Shown here: in pieces, positions 1 through 9,109 of the stretch
Position numbering within the stretch: position 1 is the stretch's first letter
How the letters are laid out: each line of letters opens with the position of its first letter
Source: Massilia atriviolacea
GTDB lineage: Bacteria; Pseudomonadota; Gammaproteobacteria; Burkholderiales; Burkholderiaceae_D
Direction: 5' to 3'
Assembly (NCBI RefSeq): GCF_003953935.1
Contig: NZ_RXLQ01000011.1
Location: 1 to 64,000, forward strand
DNA: 64,000 nucleotides
Notes under the pieces: model-generated
Database searches by the model: none
Told to the model about the DNA's origin: nothing
The model's input: only the letters and a program-made list of their open reading frames with translations
Position numbers and translations under genes: made by a program

Positions 1-400
1 GCCCGCCGCAACGCGGCCGGCGCGCGCGCCGTTGCCGGCCGCACCGCTTGCGGCGCCGCCCGACCTGCTGGCGCGCGCGCGGCGCCAGGCCGACCTGGGC
101 GACTACCAGGGCGCCGCCGCGGCCTGCCGCGAACTGCTGGCGGCCGATCCCGGTTCGGCCGACGCCTACTTCATCCTCGGCATGGTCAGCGAATGCGAAC
201 AGAAGATGGACGCCGCCGGCGACTACTGGCGCCGCTGCGTCTACCTGAAGCCGGACCACTACGAGGCGCTGTGCCACCTGGCGCTGCTGGCCGAACAGAA
301 CGGCGACCGCCCGCAGGCGGCCGCCTTCAAGCAGCGCGCCGCGCGCGTCTACCAGCGCGGCAGGGATAGCGCCGCGGCGCCGCGCAAGGATGCCCGATGA
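1..400 (+). CDS. wspC: WspC-like CheR methyltransferase, C-terminal TPR part (5' truncated by window edge)
   Basis: The reading frame is open from base 2 to the TGA at 398-400, so only the 3' end of the gene is present. An Ala/Pro-rich linker is followed by tetratricopeptide-like helices (roughly ADLGDYQGAAAACRELLAADP, then SADAYFILG, then KPDHYEALCHLALLAEQNGD). In Wsp systems the CheR-type methyltransferase WspC carries such a C-terminal TPR region. WspC methylates glutamates on the receptor WspA and sets its sensitivity. The methyltransferase domain itself is outside the window, so the assignment rests on the TPR tail and on the order wspC-wspD-wspE-wspF-wspR that follows. The stop overlaps the next start (ATGA at 397-400), which indicates translational coupling. 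Confidence 0.8.
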   Translation, partial: PAATRPARAPLPAAPLAAPPDLLARARRQADLGDYQGAAAACRELLAADPGSADAYFILGMVSECEQKMDAAGDYWRRCVYLKPDHYEALCHLALLAEQNGDRPQAAAFKQRAARVYQRGRDSAAAPRKDAR

Positions 401-1083
401 GCAGCGCCCCGGACACCCTGCACGCGCTCGACGACCAGGATTGCTGGAACCGGATCGGCGTGGCCGGCGACATGAGCTGCCCCAAGCTGGAACAGCACGT
501 CCACTGCCGCAACTGCGAGGTGTACGCGGGCGCGGCCAGCCGCAGCATGCAGCGCCCGGTCGACAGCGCCTACCGCGAGGACTGGGCCGCCCTGCTGCGC
601 CAGCCGCAGGCCGCGCGCGCGCAGCACGACAGCTCGGGCCTGGTGTTTCGCCTCGGGCGCGAGTGGCTGATGCTGCCGACCCGGATCGTGGCATCGGTCG
701 CGCCGCTGGCCGCCAGCCACTCGCTGCCGCACCGCAGCGGCGGCGGCCTGACCGGCATCGTCAACGTCGGCGGCACGCTGGCGCCGTCGATTTCCCTGGC
801 CACCCTGCTCGGCATCGACGAAAACGACGCCCCGCAACAGGGCGGGCGCCACGTGTTCGCGCGCCTGCTCGTCATCGTCTGGGAAGAACAGCGCTTCGCC
901 CTGCCGGTGGCCGACCTGCACGGCATCCTGCGCTACGGCGCGGCCAGCGTGGGCGCCCCGGCGGCCACCCTCAACAAGGGCCTGCAGCGCTTCATCACGG
1001 GCGTGCTGACCCATGGCGAGATGCGCATCGGCGTGCTCGATGCGCCGCTGATCGGCCACCAGCTCACCAGGCTGCTGCGATGA
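397..1083 (+). CDS. wspD: CheW-like coupling protein WspD
   Basis: A 228-residue protein with a CheW-like fold. It runs from about residue 80 (LVFRLGREWLMLPTRIVASV) through the Gly-rich GIVNVGGTLAPSISLATLLG segment to LLVIVWEEQRFALPVADLHG near residues 150-170. A preceding Cys-containing N-terminal segment (CPKLEQHVHCRNCEVYAG) is seen in WspD-type proteins. CheW proteins dock the histidine kinase onto the receptor array. Here the partners should be WspA, outside the window, and WspE. The gene starts in the stop of wspC and ends in the ATGA overlap with wspE, so it lies inside one tightly coupled operon. In P. aeruginosa this set transduces surface contact into WspR activation; that role is carried over by homology. 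Confidence 0.88.
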   Translation: MSSAPDTLHALDDQDCWNRIGVAGDMSCPKLEQHVHCRNCEVYAGAASRSMQRPVDSAYREDWAALLRQPQAARAQHDSSGLVFRLGREWLMLPTRIVASVAPLAASHSLPHRSGGGLTGIVNVGGTLAPSISLATLLGIDENDAPQQGGRHVFARLLVIVWEEQRFALPVADLHGILRYGAASVGAPAATLNKGLQRFITGVLTHGEMRIGVLDAPLIGHQLTRLLR

Positions 1084-3356
1084 GCACCGGCGGCGGCGAC
1101 CTCAGTCAGTTCTCGATGCTGGACCTGTTCCGCATGGAGGCGGACGGCCAGACCCAGATCCTCACCGACGGCCTGCTCACCATGGAGCGCGGCGGCGGCG
1201 ACGCGTCCACCCTTGAGGCGATGATGCGCGCCGCCCACTCGATCAAGGGCGCGGCCGCCATCGTCGGCCTGGACGTGGTGGTGCAACTGGCGCACGGCAT
1301 GGAAGACGCCTTCATCTCCGCCCAGCACGGCCAGTTGCAGCTCACCCCCGCGCGCATCGACGTGCTGCTGGCCGGGGTCGACCTGATCCTGCAGTTTTCG
1401 ACCCTGGACGAAGCCGGCCTGCCGGCCTGGCTGGAACAGCAAGGCGCGCGCATCAGCACGACCATGAACAGCATCGCCGGGATTGCGCAGATCCAGTCGG
1501 CGCCGACACTGGAGATGCCGCCACCGGCGCCAACGCCGCCGCCGCCCGCGCCGCCCGCGCTCGAAGCAGCCGCGCCGGCCGCGGCGCCGGCGCCCGAGGA
1601 GGCGGCGCCGCAGCGCGCCCACGGCGGGCCCAGGGCGGCCCAGAACTTCGACCGCCTGCTGGCCCTGGCCAGCGAATCGCGCATCAACGCGCACCAGATG
1701 CACCCCTTCATCGCGCAGCTGCAGCGCTTCAAGCGCAACCAGGCCAACCTGTTCCAGGCCCTCGAACAGCTGCACGACGCCGTGGTGCGCGGCGGCGACC
1801 CGGCCTTGATCGAACAGTCGGCCCTGACCGGGCAAAAGGCGCACCCGCTCAAGCAGTTCATGCTGGAGCACATGGCCGACATCGAGAGCTACGAACGGCG
1901 CCTGCTGGGCGTGTCGAAAAACCTGGTGGACGAAGTCCTGACCCTGCGCATGCGCCCGTTCCGCGACGGCGTGCAAGCCTTCCCGCGCATGGTGCGCGAC
2001 CTGGCGCGCAGCCTGGGAAAGGAAGCGCAGCTGGTGATCGAAGGCGAGGACACCCTGGTCGACCGCGACATCCTGGCGCGCATCGAAAGCCCGCTCAACC
2101 ACATGCTGCGCAACGCCGTCGACCATGGCATGGAAACCCAGGCCGAGCGCATCGCCGCCGGCAAGCCGGCGCTCGGCACCATCGTGCTCGAAGCGCGCCA
2201 CCGCGCCGGCATGCTCAGTATCGAGATCGGCGACGACGGGCGCGGGGTCGACATCGAGCGCATCCGGCGCCAGGTGGCCGAGCGCAAGATGGCCAGCGCC
2301 GCCATGGCGGCCTCCATGTCGCAGGCCGAACTGATCGAATTCCTGTTCCTGCCCGCCTTCAGCCTGAAGGAAACCACCAGCGCCATATCCGGACGCGGCG
2401 TGGGGCTCGACATCGTGCACCAGACCATCCGCGAACAGAACGGCACGGTGCGCATCGAGTCGGTGCCGGGCGCGGGCTTCCGCACCTTCATCACCCTGCC
2501 GCTGACGCAGTCGATCGTGCGCGCGCTGGTGGTCGACGTGCAGGGCGAAGCCTACGCGATCCCCATCGTCAAGATCGAACGCGTGCTCAAGGTGCCGCAA
2601 AGCGAGATCCACACCCTGGAAAACAAGCAGTTCTTCGACTTCGGCGGCGAGCACCTGGGCCTGGTCTCGGCCGCCCAGGTGCTGGAACTGGGCCAGATCG
2701 GCGCCGGCGCGGCCGAACTGCCGGTGGTGGTGATCGGCGCCGCCCAGCGCCGCTACGCGCTGGTGGTCGACGCCATCCGCGGCGAACAAAGCCTGGCGGT
2801 GCAGGCGCTCGACCCGATCTTCGGCAAGATGCGCGACATCAGCGCCGGCGCCCTGCTCGACGACGGCGCCCCGGTCCTGATCCTCGACGTGCCCGACCTG
2901 CTGCTGTCGATCGACAAACTGCTGCACGAAGGCGGCCTGCACCAGCTGGGCGCGCGCGGCGGCCCCGAAAAACGCAAGGTCAAGCGCATCCTGGTGGTGG
3001 ACGACTCGCTCACCGTGCGCGAGATGGAACGCAAGCTGCTGCAGGGACGCGGCTACCAGGTCGACATCGCCATCGACGGCATCGACGGCTGGAACGTGGT
3101 GCGCAGCGGCGACTACGACCTCCTGATCACCGACGTCGACATGCCGCGCATGGACGGCATCGAACTGGTCGGCCTGGTCAAGAAGGATATCCACTTGTAC
3201 AAACTGCCCGTGATGATCGTCTCCTACAAGGACCGCCCCGAAGACCGCGCGCGCGGCATGAGCGCCGGCGCCGACTACTACCTGACCAAGGGCAGCTTCC
3301 ACGACGAGACCCTGCTCGACGCCGTGTTCGACCTGATCGGGGACGCCGGCCTATGA
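1080..3356 (+). CDS. wspE: Hybrid CheA-type histidine kinase/response regulator WspE
   Basis: A 758-residue hybrid kinase starting at the ATG that overlaps the wspD stop. The frame is also open upstream to 390, but that stretch is the wspD gene in another frame. Order of parts: an HPt domain with phospho-accepting His53 (AAHSIKGAA); a Pro/Ala-rich linker (about 145-180); a dimerization and catalytic region with N box MLRNAVDHGME, G1 IGDDGRGVDI and G2 SGRGVGLDIV; a CheW-like regulatory domain; and a C-terminal receiver (RILVVDDS) with Asp685 in LLITDVDMP and the conserved Lys in YYLTKGSF. It should phosphorylate WspR and WspF. The gene overlaps wspF by ATGA. The domain layout matches WspE; the ligand or signal cannot be read from this gene. 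Confidence 0.93.
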   Translation: MSTGGGDLSQFSMLDLFRMEADGQTQILTDGLLTMERGGGDASTLEAMMRAAHSIKGAAAIVGLDVVVQLAHGMEDAFISAQHGQLQLTPARIDVLLAGVDLILQFSTLDEAGLPAWLEQQGARISTTMNSIAGIAQIQSAPTLEMPPPAPTPPPPAPPALEAAAPAAAPAPEEAAPQRAHGGPRAAQNFDRLLALASESRINAHQMHPFIAQLQRFKRNQANLFQALEQLHDAVVRGGDPALIEQSALTGQKAHPLKQFMLEHMADIESYERRLLGVSKNLVDEVLTLRMRPFRDGVQAFPRMVRDLARSLGKEAQLVIEGEDTLVDRDILARIESPLNHMLRNAVDHGMETQAERIAAGKPALGTIVLEARHRAGMLSIEIGDDGRGVDIERIRRQVAERKMASAAMAASMSQAELIEFLFLPAFSLKETTSAISGRGVGLDIVHQTIREQNGTVRIESVPGAGFRTFITLPLTQSIVRALVVDVQGEAYAIPIVKIERVLKVPQSEIHTLENKQFFDFGGEHLGLVSAAQVLELGQIGAGAAELPVVVIGAAQRRYALVVDAIRGEQSLAVQALDPIFGKMRDISAGALLDDGAPVLILDVPDLLLSIDKLLHEGGLHQLGARGGPEKRKVKRILVVDDSLTVREMERKLLQGRGYQVDIAIDGIDGWNVVRSGDYDLLITDVDMPRMDGIELVGLVKKDIHLYKLPVMIVSYKDRPEDRARGMSAGADYYLTKGSFHDETLLDAVFDLIGDAGL

Positions 3357-4372
3357 AGATCGGGATCGCCAACGACGTCGCCATGGCGGCCGAAGCGCTG
3401 CGCCGGGTGGTGGCCAGCACCAGCGAGCACCAGGTCGCGTGGATCGCCCGCACCGGCCTGGAAGCGGTGCGCATGTGCGCCGACAACCTGCCCGACCTGA
3501 TCCTGATGGACCTGAACATGCCGGAACTGGACGGGGTCGAAGCGACCCGCCAGATCATGGAAAGGACGCCGTGCGCGATCCTGGTGGTCACCGGCCAGCC
3601 GCAGGACAACGTGAGCCAGGTGTTCCGCGCGCTCGGCGCCGGCGCGCTCGACGTCACCGCCACGCCGCTGCTGGCGCGCGGCGGCGGCGGCGATGCCGCG
3701 CTGCTGCACAAGATCAAGACCATCGGCAAACTGATCCGCGTCAGCGGCGCCGAGACGCCCGCCGCGCATGCGCCCGAGCGGCCCGACGGCAAGGTGAAGC
3801 ACCTGCTGGCGATCGGCTCCTCGACCGGCGGCCCGATCGCCGTGGCCAGGATCCTGGCCGGCTGGAACCCGGCACCCGGCACCGCCATCGTGGTGGTCCA
3901 GCACATCGACGAAAACTTCGCCGCCCATTTTTCCAAGTGGCTCGGCGAGCAGCTCCTGGTGCCGGTGCGCGTGGTCGAAGACGGCGATCCGCTGGAAGCG
4001 GGCTGCGTCCAGATCGCCCGCACCAACGACCACCTGGTGATGAGCGCGCGCCATCGCCTGCACTACGACGAGGTCCCGCGCGAGTACGCCTACCGGCCCT
4101 CGGTCGACGTGTTCTTCCACTGCGTGGCGCGGCACTGGGAAGGCGACGCCACCGGGGTGCTGCTGACCGGGATGGGGCGCGACGGCGCCGCCGGCCTGCT
4201 CGCCATGCGCCAGGCCGGCAAGAACACCATCGCCCAGGACCAGGCCAGCAGCGCCGTGTACGGCATGCCGCGCGCCGCCGCTGAAATCGATGCCGCGCAG
4301 CAAATTTTATCCTTGGAAAACATCGGACGGGCATTGCGCAGTAGAATTGGGTCTAAACTGGCCGGGAACTAG
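3353..4372 (+). CDS. wspF: CheB-type chemoreceptor glutamate methylesterase WspF
   Basis: A 339-residue two-domain protein. The N-terminal receiver has phospho-acceptor Asp53 in LILMDLNMPELDG. The C-terminal methylesterase domain begins near residue 149 and shows the CheB signature IGSSTGGP (catalytic Ser157), the His in VVVQHIDENF (His184) and the Asp region LLTGMGRDGAAGL. It removes methyl groups from the Wsp receptor and acts as the negative arm of the pathway. In pseudomonads loss of wspF gives constitutive WspR activity and wrinkly colonies. All three expected catalytic regions are intact here. The start is the ATG inside the wspE stop overlap. Confidence 0.93.
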   Translation: MKIGIANDVAMAAEALRRVVASTSEHQVAWIARTGLEAVRMCADNLPDLILMDLNMPELDGVEATRQIMERTPCAILVVTGQPQDNVSQVFRALGAGALDVTATPLLARGGGGDAALLHKIKTIGKLIRVSGAETPAAHAPERPDGKVKHLLAIGSSTGGPIAVARILAGWNPAPGTAIVVVQHIDENFAAHFSKWLGEQLLVPVRVVEDGDPLEAGCVQIARTNDHLVMSARHRLHYDEVPREYAYRPSVDVFFHCVARHWEGDATGVLLTGMGRDGAAGLLAMRQAGKNTIAQDQASSAVYGMPRAAAEIDAAQQILSLENIGRALRSRIGSKLAGN

Positions 4373-4401
4373 CGCCGCCACTACCGAAAAGCTGAGCATC
4401 G

Positions 4402-5424
4402 ATGTCTGACCTAAACAAACCTTATATGCCGGAGCCGGCTGTTTTCAAAGTGCGGGTCCTGATGGTCGACGACCAGGCCATCATCGTCGAGGCGGTGCGG
4501 CGCATGCTGGCCGACCAGGCCGACATCGAGTACCACTACGTGCTCGATTCCTCGCTGGCGGCCGCCACCGCGGAAGAATTGCAGCCGACCGTGATCCTGC
4601 AGGACCTGGTCATGCCCGGCATCGACGGCTTCGGCCTGATCGGGCAGTACCGCGAGCGCGAGAGCCTGCGCCAGGTGCCGGTGATCGTGCTGTCGGCCAA
4701 GGAAGACCCCAAGCTCAAGGCGCACAGCTTCGCGGTCGGCGCCAACGACTACATGGTCAAGCTGCCGGACCGGCTGGAACTGCTGGCGCGCGTGCGTTAC
4801 CACTCGGCGGGGCACATCAGCCGGCTGCAGCGCGACGAAGCCTTCCGCTTCCTGCGCGAGAGCCAGCACAGGCTGGCCGAAGCGAACATCGAACTGCAAA
4901 AGCTCGCCGCGCTCGACGGCCTGACCGGGATCGCCAACCGGCGCCGCTTCGACGACGTCATCAAGCTCGAATGGCAGCGCGGCCAGCGCGAACAGAAGCC
5001 GCTCTCGCTGCTGATGTGCGACATCGACCACTTCAAGGCCTACAACGACAGCTTCGGCCACTTGCCGGGCGACCTGTGCCTGAAGAAGGCGGCCGCCGTG
5101 CTGACCGAAAACCTCAAGCGCCCGGCCGACCTGGCGGCGCGCTACGGCGGCGAAGAATTCGCCATCATCCTGCCCGACACCAGCCTGGCCGGCGCGCAGG
5201 TGGTGGCCAACGCCGTGCGCGGCCACCTGGAACGGCTGGCGATGGACAACCCGCAAGCGCCGGGCGGCATCGTCACCATGTCGATCGGCGTGGCCAGCGT
5301 GGTCCCCGCGCGCGGGGACACGCCGGAACAATTGACCGCGCGCGCCGACAAGGCCCTGTACGCCGCCAAGTCGGCCGGGCGCAACCGCGTCTGCGTGGCC
5401 GGCGACGCCATCCCTCCCACCTGA
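4402..5424 (+). CDS. wspR: Response regulator with diguanylate cyclase output, WspR
   Basis: A 340-residue protein: receiver (Asp68 in VILQDLVMPGIDG, Lys120 in DYMVKLPDR), a helical stalk around 140-170, and a GGDEF domain with active-site signature GGEEF at 249-253. An RxxD inhibitory site (R240-P-A-D243) lies exactly five residues before the signature, as in product-inhibited cyclases. It converts two GTP into cyclic di-GMP when phosphorylated, closing the Wsp pathway. It follows wspF after 29 bases, so it is probably in the same transcript. The start ATG at 4402 is the first in frame and places the receiver at the usual distance. Confidence 0.94.
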   Translation: MSDLNKPYMPEPAVFKVRVLMVDDQAIIVEAVRRMLADQADIEYHYVLDSSLAAATAEELQPTVILQDLVMPGIDGFGLIGQYRERESLRQVPVIVLSAKEDPKLKAHSFAVGANDYMVKLPDRLELLARVRYHSAGHISRLQRDEAFRFLRESQHRLAEANIELQKLAALDGLTGIANRRRFDDVIKLEWQRGQREQKPLSLLMCDIDHFKAYNDSFGHLPGDLCLKKAAAVLTENLKRPADLAARYGGEEFAIILPDTSLAGAQVVANAVRGHLERLAMDNPQAPGGIVTMSIGVASVVPARGDTPEQLTARADKALYAAKSAGRNRVCVAGDAIPPT

Positions 5425-5436
5425 AGAAGGAAGTCC

Positions 5437-5748
5437 ATGAGCATGATTCACAACGTCGCAGTGAGCAAGAAATCGAATATCTACTTCGACGGCAAATGCG
5501 TCTCGCACACGCTGTTGCTGGCCGACGGCAGCAAGAAAACGGTCGGCGTGATCTTCCCCGCGCAGCTGACCTTCAACACGGCGGCGCCCGAAGTGATGGA
5601 AATCGTCGCCGGCCAGTGCCGGGTCAAGCTGGCCGGCAGCGACGCCTGGCAAGCCTACGGCGCGGGCGAGCGCTTCAGCGTCGGCGCCAATACCGCCTTC
5701 GACATCGACGTCACCGAGACGCTCGACTACGTCTGCCACTTCGGCTGA
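5437..5748 (+). CDS. ppnP: Pyrimidine/purine nucleoside phosphorylase PpnP
   Basis: A 103-residue single-domain cupin (DUF1255, YaiE/PpnP family). The typical order is visible: [20 protein letters not shown], then [20 protein letters not shown], then the C-terminal [16 protein letters not shown] and DYVCHFG. The family phosphorolyses a broad range of nucleosides to base and ribose-1-phosphate. A purine-rich ribosome site (GAAGGAAG) precedes the ATG. The gene begins only 12 bases after wspR, so it may ride on the wsp transcript, but I see no functional link. It is convergent with the GH3 gene downstream. Confidence 0.92.
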   Translation: MSMIHNVAVSKKSNIYFDGKCVSHTLLLADGSKKTVGVIFPAQLTFNTAAPEVMEIVAGQCRVKLAGSDAWQAYGAGERFSVGANTAFDIDVTETLDYVCHFG

Positions 5749-5817
5749 CCTCAGGCGGGCACAGCCCCGCCGAACAAGGGACGCCGCCCGCCGTCCCTCC
5801 TGTCCCGTTGCCGGCGC

Positions 5818-8800
5818 TTACTGCACGAAGCGGATCTGGCGCAGCCTGTACTGCACGCCCTGCTGGTCGCCCCACTTCGGCAAGGTGCCGAACGGCATGC
5901 CGATGTTGCGCAGGTCGAAGCAGGGATCGGCCGCCGCAGTCAAGGCGCCGACCTTGACCGAGACCGGCGTCCAGATGCCCGGGGCCGGCCGGCCGAACAG
6001 GTAATCGCCCGACTTGCAATTGTTGCCCGGGCTTTCCATCTTGACCGCCAGGCCGCCCGTGTTGGCCCCGTAGCTGCCGACATTGATCTCGAACTGCAAG
6101 GTGCCGCCGGCAAAATTGCTCAGATTCACAGGTGTGCCGGTAATCATCACCAGGCCGTCGCCGCCGTCCGCGGCGAAGCGCATCTCCAGCCCGTCGGCGG
6201 CCGTGATGGCGGCCTTGGTGTGGCTGCCATTGGACGAGTAGGTGCTCAGCGCCAGGTCGCCCGCCAGCGCGCCCGCATTCAGGATGGGGTAGCTCGGCCC
6301 CGGCACGGGCGGCCCGAAGACCGGGGGTTCCGGCACCAGGCTGGCGCAGGCGGCGGCATCGGCATCCCTGGCCGCGCCCGGCACCCAGCGGATGTTGGCG
6401 AACGAGGCGACGAAGGCCTTCTCGGTGTAGACCAGGAACGGCGTATCGATCAGGGTGAAGTCGGCCCCCTTGGCGGCAAAGCAGGACAGCGGCAGTTTGA
6501 CGGTCCGCTTCAGATCCGGCGCCAGGCCCTTGAACAAGGTCGTGGCGTCGACTTCGCCCAGGCAAGGGTGCTTGCAGTCCACCCGCATTTTGACCGCGCC
6601 GGCCGGGGCCTTGTGCACGATGGTGTCGAACACCAGGGCCGCGTCGGCGTTGAGGTAGGCTTCCCGGTCGGCCGTGCCGGCCGCCTGCGCATAAAACTGG
6701 CCGGCGCCGCTCCAGGTGATTTTCCTGGCGTCCTGCTGGACATTGACCTGGGTGGTCTCGGCTTTGACGTTCGGCAAGGTCGTGACCGCGTTCAGGTCGG
6801 CGCCCAGCGGCACCGACCAGGCGCTGGGGTCGCCGATGCGGGTCGTGTAGGGCGCCTGGTCGGCCGACCGGAACACCTCCAGATCGACACTGGCCTGGCC
6901 GCCGTTGCCCGCACCCTGGGCGCAACCGAGGGTCGGCGCCGTTTCGTCGAGCCTGGCCAGCCTGGCATCGTCCGCGTAGCGCATCCCGAAGCCGTAGGCG
7001 AACAGCGGATCGTAGTTGGGGTCGCCCTTGTTGGGCATCTGGCACGCCGTTCTGGGCCAGGAGAACGACAGCTTGCCTTTCAGGTCCACGTTGACGTCGC
7101 CATTGTCCTTGCGGAACAGGACATCGGTGACGCCCTTGCCTTCGGTGCCGGGCAACCAGGCCACCACGAAGGCGTCCGAGCGGTTCAGTTCCTTGTTGAC
7201 CCAGAGCGGACGGCCGGTGATCAGCACGGTCACCACCGGCACGCCCTTGCCGCTGACGGCATCGAGCACGGCCAGGTCTTCCGGAAAGCGGCGCGCGTGC
7301 TCCAGGGTGCCGCTCCTGCCGATGTCGCCCACCCCTTCGGCATAGGGGGTTTCGCCGATGACGGCGATGACCGCCTTGAAGTCGGCAAGTTTGACGCCGG
7401 CGCCGCTCTGGCTGTAGACCACATTGGCCTCGCCCGCCACCGATCGGATCGCCGTCAGGATGCTGTCGGCGTTCGGGAAGTCGGCGTTGGTGTTGGCCGT
7501 ACCTTGCCAGGTGAGCGACCAGCCGCCGGTTTGATTCGACAGGCTGTCGGCGCTTTTGCCGACCACCAGGATCTTGTCGCCGCGCTTGAGCGGCAACAGC
7601 TTGTTGTCGTTTTTGAGCAGCACGAGCGACTTCTGCACCGCTTCGCGCGCCAGTGCGCGATGCTGCAGGCGGCTGGCCTCGGTGTGGGGGCGTTCCAGCG
7701 GCGCCTTGGCGCTCATGATGCCAGCCCGAAATTTCACGCGCAGGATGCGGGTGACCGCGTCATCGATGCGCGCCAGCGCAATCTCGCCCTTGTTGACCGA
7801 GGCGATGGTGTTGGCGATGAACTCTTTCCACTTGTCCGGGACCATGATCATGTCGACCCCGGCGTTGATCGCCTGCGGGCAAGCGCCGTCGCTGCAGCCG
7901 GCCACCTGGCCGTGGCCGTTCCAGTCGCCGATGACGAAGCCGTCGAAGCCCATCCTGGTCTTGAGTACATCGGTCAGCATCTCTTTGCTGCCGTGCATCT
8001 TGCCGACCTTGATCGCCAGGCTCTCGTTGTCCCAGCTGTTAAACGACGCCATCACGGTCTGGGCCCCGGCGCCGAGCGCGTGGTAATAGCCCTGGCCATG
8101 AATGTTGATCATGTCGTTGCGGCTGGACATATTGACGCCCTGGTCCCGGCCCTGATCGGTGCCGCCGTCGCCGATGAAGTGCTTGGCGGTGGCGATGACG
8201 TTGCCGCTGCCGGCAAAATCGTTCTGCAAGCCCTTCACCATTTCACGCGCGTACTTGGTGACGATCAGGGGATCTTCGGAATACCCTTCGTAGGTGCGGC
8301 CCCAGCGGTCGTCGCGCACCACCGCCAGGGTCGGGGCGAAGGTCCAGTCGATCCCGGTGGCATACACCTGCGCGGCCACGGCCGCGCCGATGCGGCGCAT
8401 CAGGGCGGGGTCGTTGGCGGCGCCCAGGCCGATGTTATGCGGGAACATGGTGGCGCCGAATACGTTGTTGTGGCCGTGCACCGCGTCGGTCCCCCAGATC
8501 ACCGGGATCCTGACCTTGGCATCGGTGGCCATCGACGCCTTCCAGTAGGCGTCGGCCAGCTTGAGCCAGTCGGCCGGCGCCGCCAGCTTGTTATTACCCG
8601 GAAAAGAACCGCCGCCGTTCAGCACCGAACCGATGTAGTACTGGCGCACCTGCTCCGGGGTGATGCTCTTGATTTCCGGCTGCGTCATCTGGCCGACCTT
8701 CTCCGCCAGGCTCATCCCGGCAACGATGGCGGCGATGGCGGACTCGGTGGCCGCATCTTTCTTGATATCGCTGCTTATGCTCGGGAAGTCGCTGTACTGC

Positions 8801-8940
8801 GTCACCTTGTCGACGGCGACCGGCGGCGTGGGGATGTCCGGCGTGGCCGGGTCGCTGCCGCCGTCGCAGGCGGCCAGCATGGCGCCACAGGCGGCCGCTG
8901 CCAGAGCGCTTCGGATCGCGCTACCTAACTTGTCTTGCAT
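5818..8940 (-). CDS. Secreted GH3 beta-glucosidase / exo-beta-glucanase, lipoprotein
   Basis: A 1040-residue protein of glycoside hydrolase family 3. The start at 8940 was chosen over an in-frame upstream ATG because GGGAGA lies 9 bases before it and because it gives a clean lipoprotein signal (SALAAAACGAMLAAC, Cys25). The N-terminal TIM-barrel carries the GH3 nucleophile region GFDGFVIGDWNGHG. The second domain (LLKNDNKLLPLKRGDKILVVG) and a C-terminal galactose-binding-like region (last ~280 residues) match periplasmic or outer-membrane exo-1,3/1,4-beta-glucanases. It should release glucose from beta-glucans or cello-oligosaccharides. It is a single gene with a LacI-type palindrome in its leader, which suggests sugar induction. 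The exact substrate is not decidable from sequence. Confidence 0.93.
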   Translation of the reverse strand: MQDKLGSAIRSALAAAACGAMLAACDGGSDPATPDIPTPPVAVDKVTQYSDFPSISSDIKKDAATESAIAAIVAGMSLAEKVGQMTQPEIKSITPEQVRQYYIGSVLNGGGSFPGNNKLAAPADWLKLADAYWKASMATDAKVRIPVIWGTDAVHGHNNVFGATMFPHNIGLGAANDPALMRRIGAAVAAQVYATGIDWTFAPTLAVVRDDRWGRTYEGYSEDPLIVTKYAREMVKGLQNDFAGSGNVIATAKHFIGDGGTDQGRDQGVNMSSRNDMINIHGQGYYHALGAGAQTVMASFNSWDNESLAIKVGKMHGSKEMLTDVLKTRMGFDGFVIGDWNGHGQVAGCSDGACPQAINAGVDMIMVPDKWKEFIANTIASVNKGEIALARIDDAVTRILRVKFRAGIMSAKAPLERPHTEASRLQHRALAREAVQKSLVLLKNDNKLLPLKRGDKILVVGKSADSLSNQTGGWSLTWQGTANTNADFPNADSILTAIRSVAGEANVVYSQSGAGVKLADFKAVIAVIGETPYAEGVGDIGRSGTLEHARRFPEDLAVLDAVSGKGVPVVTVLITGRPLWVNKELNRSDAFVVAWLPGTEGKGVTDVLFRKDNGDVNVDLKGKLSFSWPRTACQMPNKGDPNYDPLFAYGFGMRYADDARLARLDETAPTLGCAQGAGNGGQASVDLEVFRSADQAPYTTRIGDPSAWSVPLGADLNAVTTLPNVKAETTQVNVQQDARKITWSGAGQFYAQAAGTADREAYLNADAALVFDTIVHKAPAGAVKMRVDCKHPCLGEVDATTLFKGLAPDLKRTVKLPLSCFAAKGADFTLIDTPFLVYTEKAFVASFANIRWVPGAARDADAAACASLVPEPPVFGPPVPGPSYPILNAGALAGDLALSTYSSNGSHTKAAITAADGLEMRFAADGGDGLVMITGTPVNLSNFAGGTLQFEINVGSYGANTGGLAVKMESPGNNCKSGDYLFGRPAPGIWTPVSVKVGALTAAADPCFDLRNIGMPFGTLPKWGDQQGVQYRLRQIRFVQ

Positions 8941-8978
8941 ATGATTGTCTCCCGAATGAATCGCCGGCGCCCGAAATT

Positions 8979-8990
8979 GGAAGCGCTTCC
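8979..8990. promoter_or_regulatory. Candidate LacI-family operator upstream of the GH3 gene
   Basis: The 12-bp perfect palindrome GGAAGCGCTTCC with a central CG lies 39 bases upstream of the GH3 start. LacI/CebR-type regulators of beta-glucoside use bind such CG-centred palindromes. No LacI gene is adjacent, so a regulator encoded elsewhere would have to act in trans. The site is read directly; the function is inference. Confidence 0.55.
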
Positions 8991-9109
8991 GGTGTACAGG
9001 CATTATTTATCAGAATTGATTAAAAAGATAATGTTTTCTGATCGATACGCAGCGATGGCGCGCTCATTGACGGGGCGGCGCGCCGTAGGCGGCGCGCAGG
9101 GAGGAAAAG

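Noticed and set aside
390-1079. N-terminal extension of wspE over wspD
   Set aside because: The frame is open, but the wspD frame encodes a clear CheW-type protein, and wspE starts at the ATG coupled to the wspD stop.
6220-8928. 902-codon open frame on the plus strand
   Set aside because: Antisense to the GH3 gene, whose signal peptide and catalytic motif are clear.
9078-9097. GCGCGCC/GGCGCGC hairpin after murB as a terminator
   Set aside because: The stem is short and has no T-run on the minus strand; GC-rich palindromes of this size are common by chance here.
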